Under the pieces are notes generated by a model. The model was not told the DNA's origin. It did no database searches and was given only the letters and a program-made list of their open reading frames with translations. The position numbers were made by a program, and so were the translations under genes. This document shows, one piece after another, positions 63,202 to 64,000 of a DNA stretch of 64,000 nt (within the stretch, counting starts at the first letter, position 1; every line of letters starts with the position of its first letter). The DNA lies in the NCBI RefSeq assembly GCF_000286835.2, contig NZ_AJYD02000013.1, forward strand, positions 158,399 to 222,398, in the 5' to 3' direction. The DNA is from Enterovibrio norvegicus FF-33. GTDB lineage: Bacteria; Pseudomonadota; Gammaproteobacteria; Enterobacterales; Vibrionaceae.

Positions 63202-64000
63202 ATGAACAACAACATCTTACAGGTGAGTTACGCTCAGACGGGGCAAAGTGCCAGTCACAACGACATGGGCATGCGAGAGATGCAGGCGAGGGCATTTGCA
63301 GAGCGCAATAGCCAATATTTATTGATTAAAGCACCGCCAGCATCGGGGAAATCTCGCGCGTTAATGTTTTTGGGGCTGGATAAGCTTATTCACCAGAGGC
63401 TAAGAAAAGTCATCGTTGCCGTGCCCGAAATGTCCATCGGCAGCTCTTTTAAAGATACTGACCTGACCAAGTTTGGCTTTTTCGCAGATTGGAAGATTAA
63501 GCCAGAGTACAACCTCTGTACCAGCGGCAGCGAAGCAGGTAAAGCAAACGTTTTTAAGCGCTTTATGGAAAGCGATGATCAAACATTGGTTTGTACCCAT
63601 TCAACGCTACGTAGTGTGTTCGACAAACTAACACCAAGCGATTTTGATAATTGTCTGGTCGCCATCGATGAATTTCATCACGTTTCTGCAGATGAAAACA
63701 GTCGCTTGGGTAGTTTGATTGATGTGCTGATGAATCACTCTTCTGCACATATTCTGGCGATGACAGGGTCGTACTTTCGCGGTGATACCGTTCCAATTCT
63801 ACTGCCAGAAGACGAAGAAAAATTTACCAAAGTTACATACACATACTATGAGCAGTTGAACGGCTATAAGTACCTAAAAACGCTCGGTATTGGATATCAT
63901 TTTTATCAAAACAGATACATTGATGCGCTGCCTTCTGTTCTTGACCCATCAAAGAAGACCATCATTCACATTCCCAATGTGAATTCAGGTGAGTCGACAA
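63202..64000 (+). CDS. SF2 DEAD/DEAH helicase, partial at window end
   Basis: The first 266 codons of a helicase that runs off the window. Residues 44-53 give Walker A APPASGKSRA, then KVIVAVPE, a DEFHH box (motif II) near residue 155, and TGSYFRGD as motif III. The ATG at 63202 follows AAGGA. It is 31 nt after the methyltransferase and surely cotranscribed. The pairing suggests a restriction or BREX/DISARM-like defence operon; the effector nuclease would be further right. Confidence 0.85.
   Translation, partial: MNNNILQVSYAQTGQSASHNDMGMREMQARAFAERNSQYLLIKAPPASGKSRALMFLGLDKLIHQRLRKVIVAVPEMSIGSSFKDTDLTKFGFFADWKIKPEYNLCTSGSEAGKANVFKRFMESDDQTLVCTHSTLRSVFDKLTPSDFDNCLVAIDEFHHVSADENSRLGSLIDVLMNHSSAHILAMTGSYFRGDTVPILLPEDEEKFTKVTYTYYEQLNGYKYLKTLGIGYHFYQNRYIDALPSVLDPSKKTIIHIPNVNSGEST

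Noticed and set aside
1..64000. CRISPR arrays, rRNA operons or insertion sequences
   Set aside because: No regularly spaced identical repeats with unique spacers, no rRNA sequence and no transposase-like reading frame with terminal inverted repeats was seen on either strand.

Overview
This window reads as chromosome from a gammaproteobacterium of the family Vibrionaceae (Vibrio, Grimontia or Enterovibrio type). The reasons are the gene order prfC, tatD-like, nupC, deoCABD, ytjB, serB, PilZ gene, radA, M23 peptidase, PilZ gene, ettA, slt, trpR, yjjX, the protein sequences themselves, and a split Entner-Doudoroff gluconate locus. The genus is inferred from reading alone.

Left part (1-26.4 kb) is mostly core genome. 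It opens with the N-terminal part of a very large repetitive surface adhesin on the minus strand. This carries a LapA-type retention module with a TAAG site and near-identical 381-384 bp repeats. Next come peptide-release factor 3, a TatD-like DNase, a nucleoside transporter and the complete deoxyribonucleoside catabolic operon deoC-deoA-deoB-deoD, which has stable hairpins in two intergenic gaps. The ytjB/serB divergent pair, two PilZ (c-di-GMP receptor) proteins, radA, an M23 peptidase, ettA, slt, trpR and yjjX follow, then a fatty-acid-hydroxylase-type membrane protein and two tandem spondin-domain proteins.

Middle part (26.6-49.8 kb) is accessory metabolism and signalling. A four-gene overlapping operon encodes a lipoprotein that fuses two different periplasmic solute-binding folds, a PAS hybrid-like histidine kinase, a stand-alone receiver and an HPt-REC-REC-GGDEF protein. 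It looks like a sensory route from extracellular solute to c-di-GMP. A PHA depolymerase-like protein, a secreted SRPBCC protein, an HdhA-like steroid dehydrogenase and a dadA/LysR pair follow. At 38.8-43.1 kb lies a large glycine-zipper protein gene split by a 38-bp tandem duplication. It is followed, with a TAATG overlap, by five paralogous small membrane proteins, and I read this as a toxin with an array of immunity genes. The gluconate locus (eda, gntT-like; gntK, edd; gntR) is complete, with GntR operators and a CRP-like site.

Right part (50-64 kb) is a defence-rich region with lower GC and many broken genes. It holds a methyltransferase-HNH nuclease fusion, an XRE regulator overlapping a PD-(D/E)xK nuclease-helicase of the DUF2075 type, a HipA-HipB pair in reversed order with a second hipA remnant, and a tmRNA/tRNA 3'-end fragment with its terminator that probably marks an island boundary. 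Beyond that are a decayed type I restriction subunit (hsdR), a PD-(D/E)xK-like protein, a large MmeI-like DNA methyltransferase and the start of an SF2 helicase that runs off the window. No CRISPR array, rRNA, complete tRNA or insertion sequence was found.
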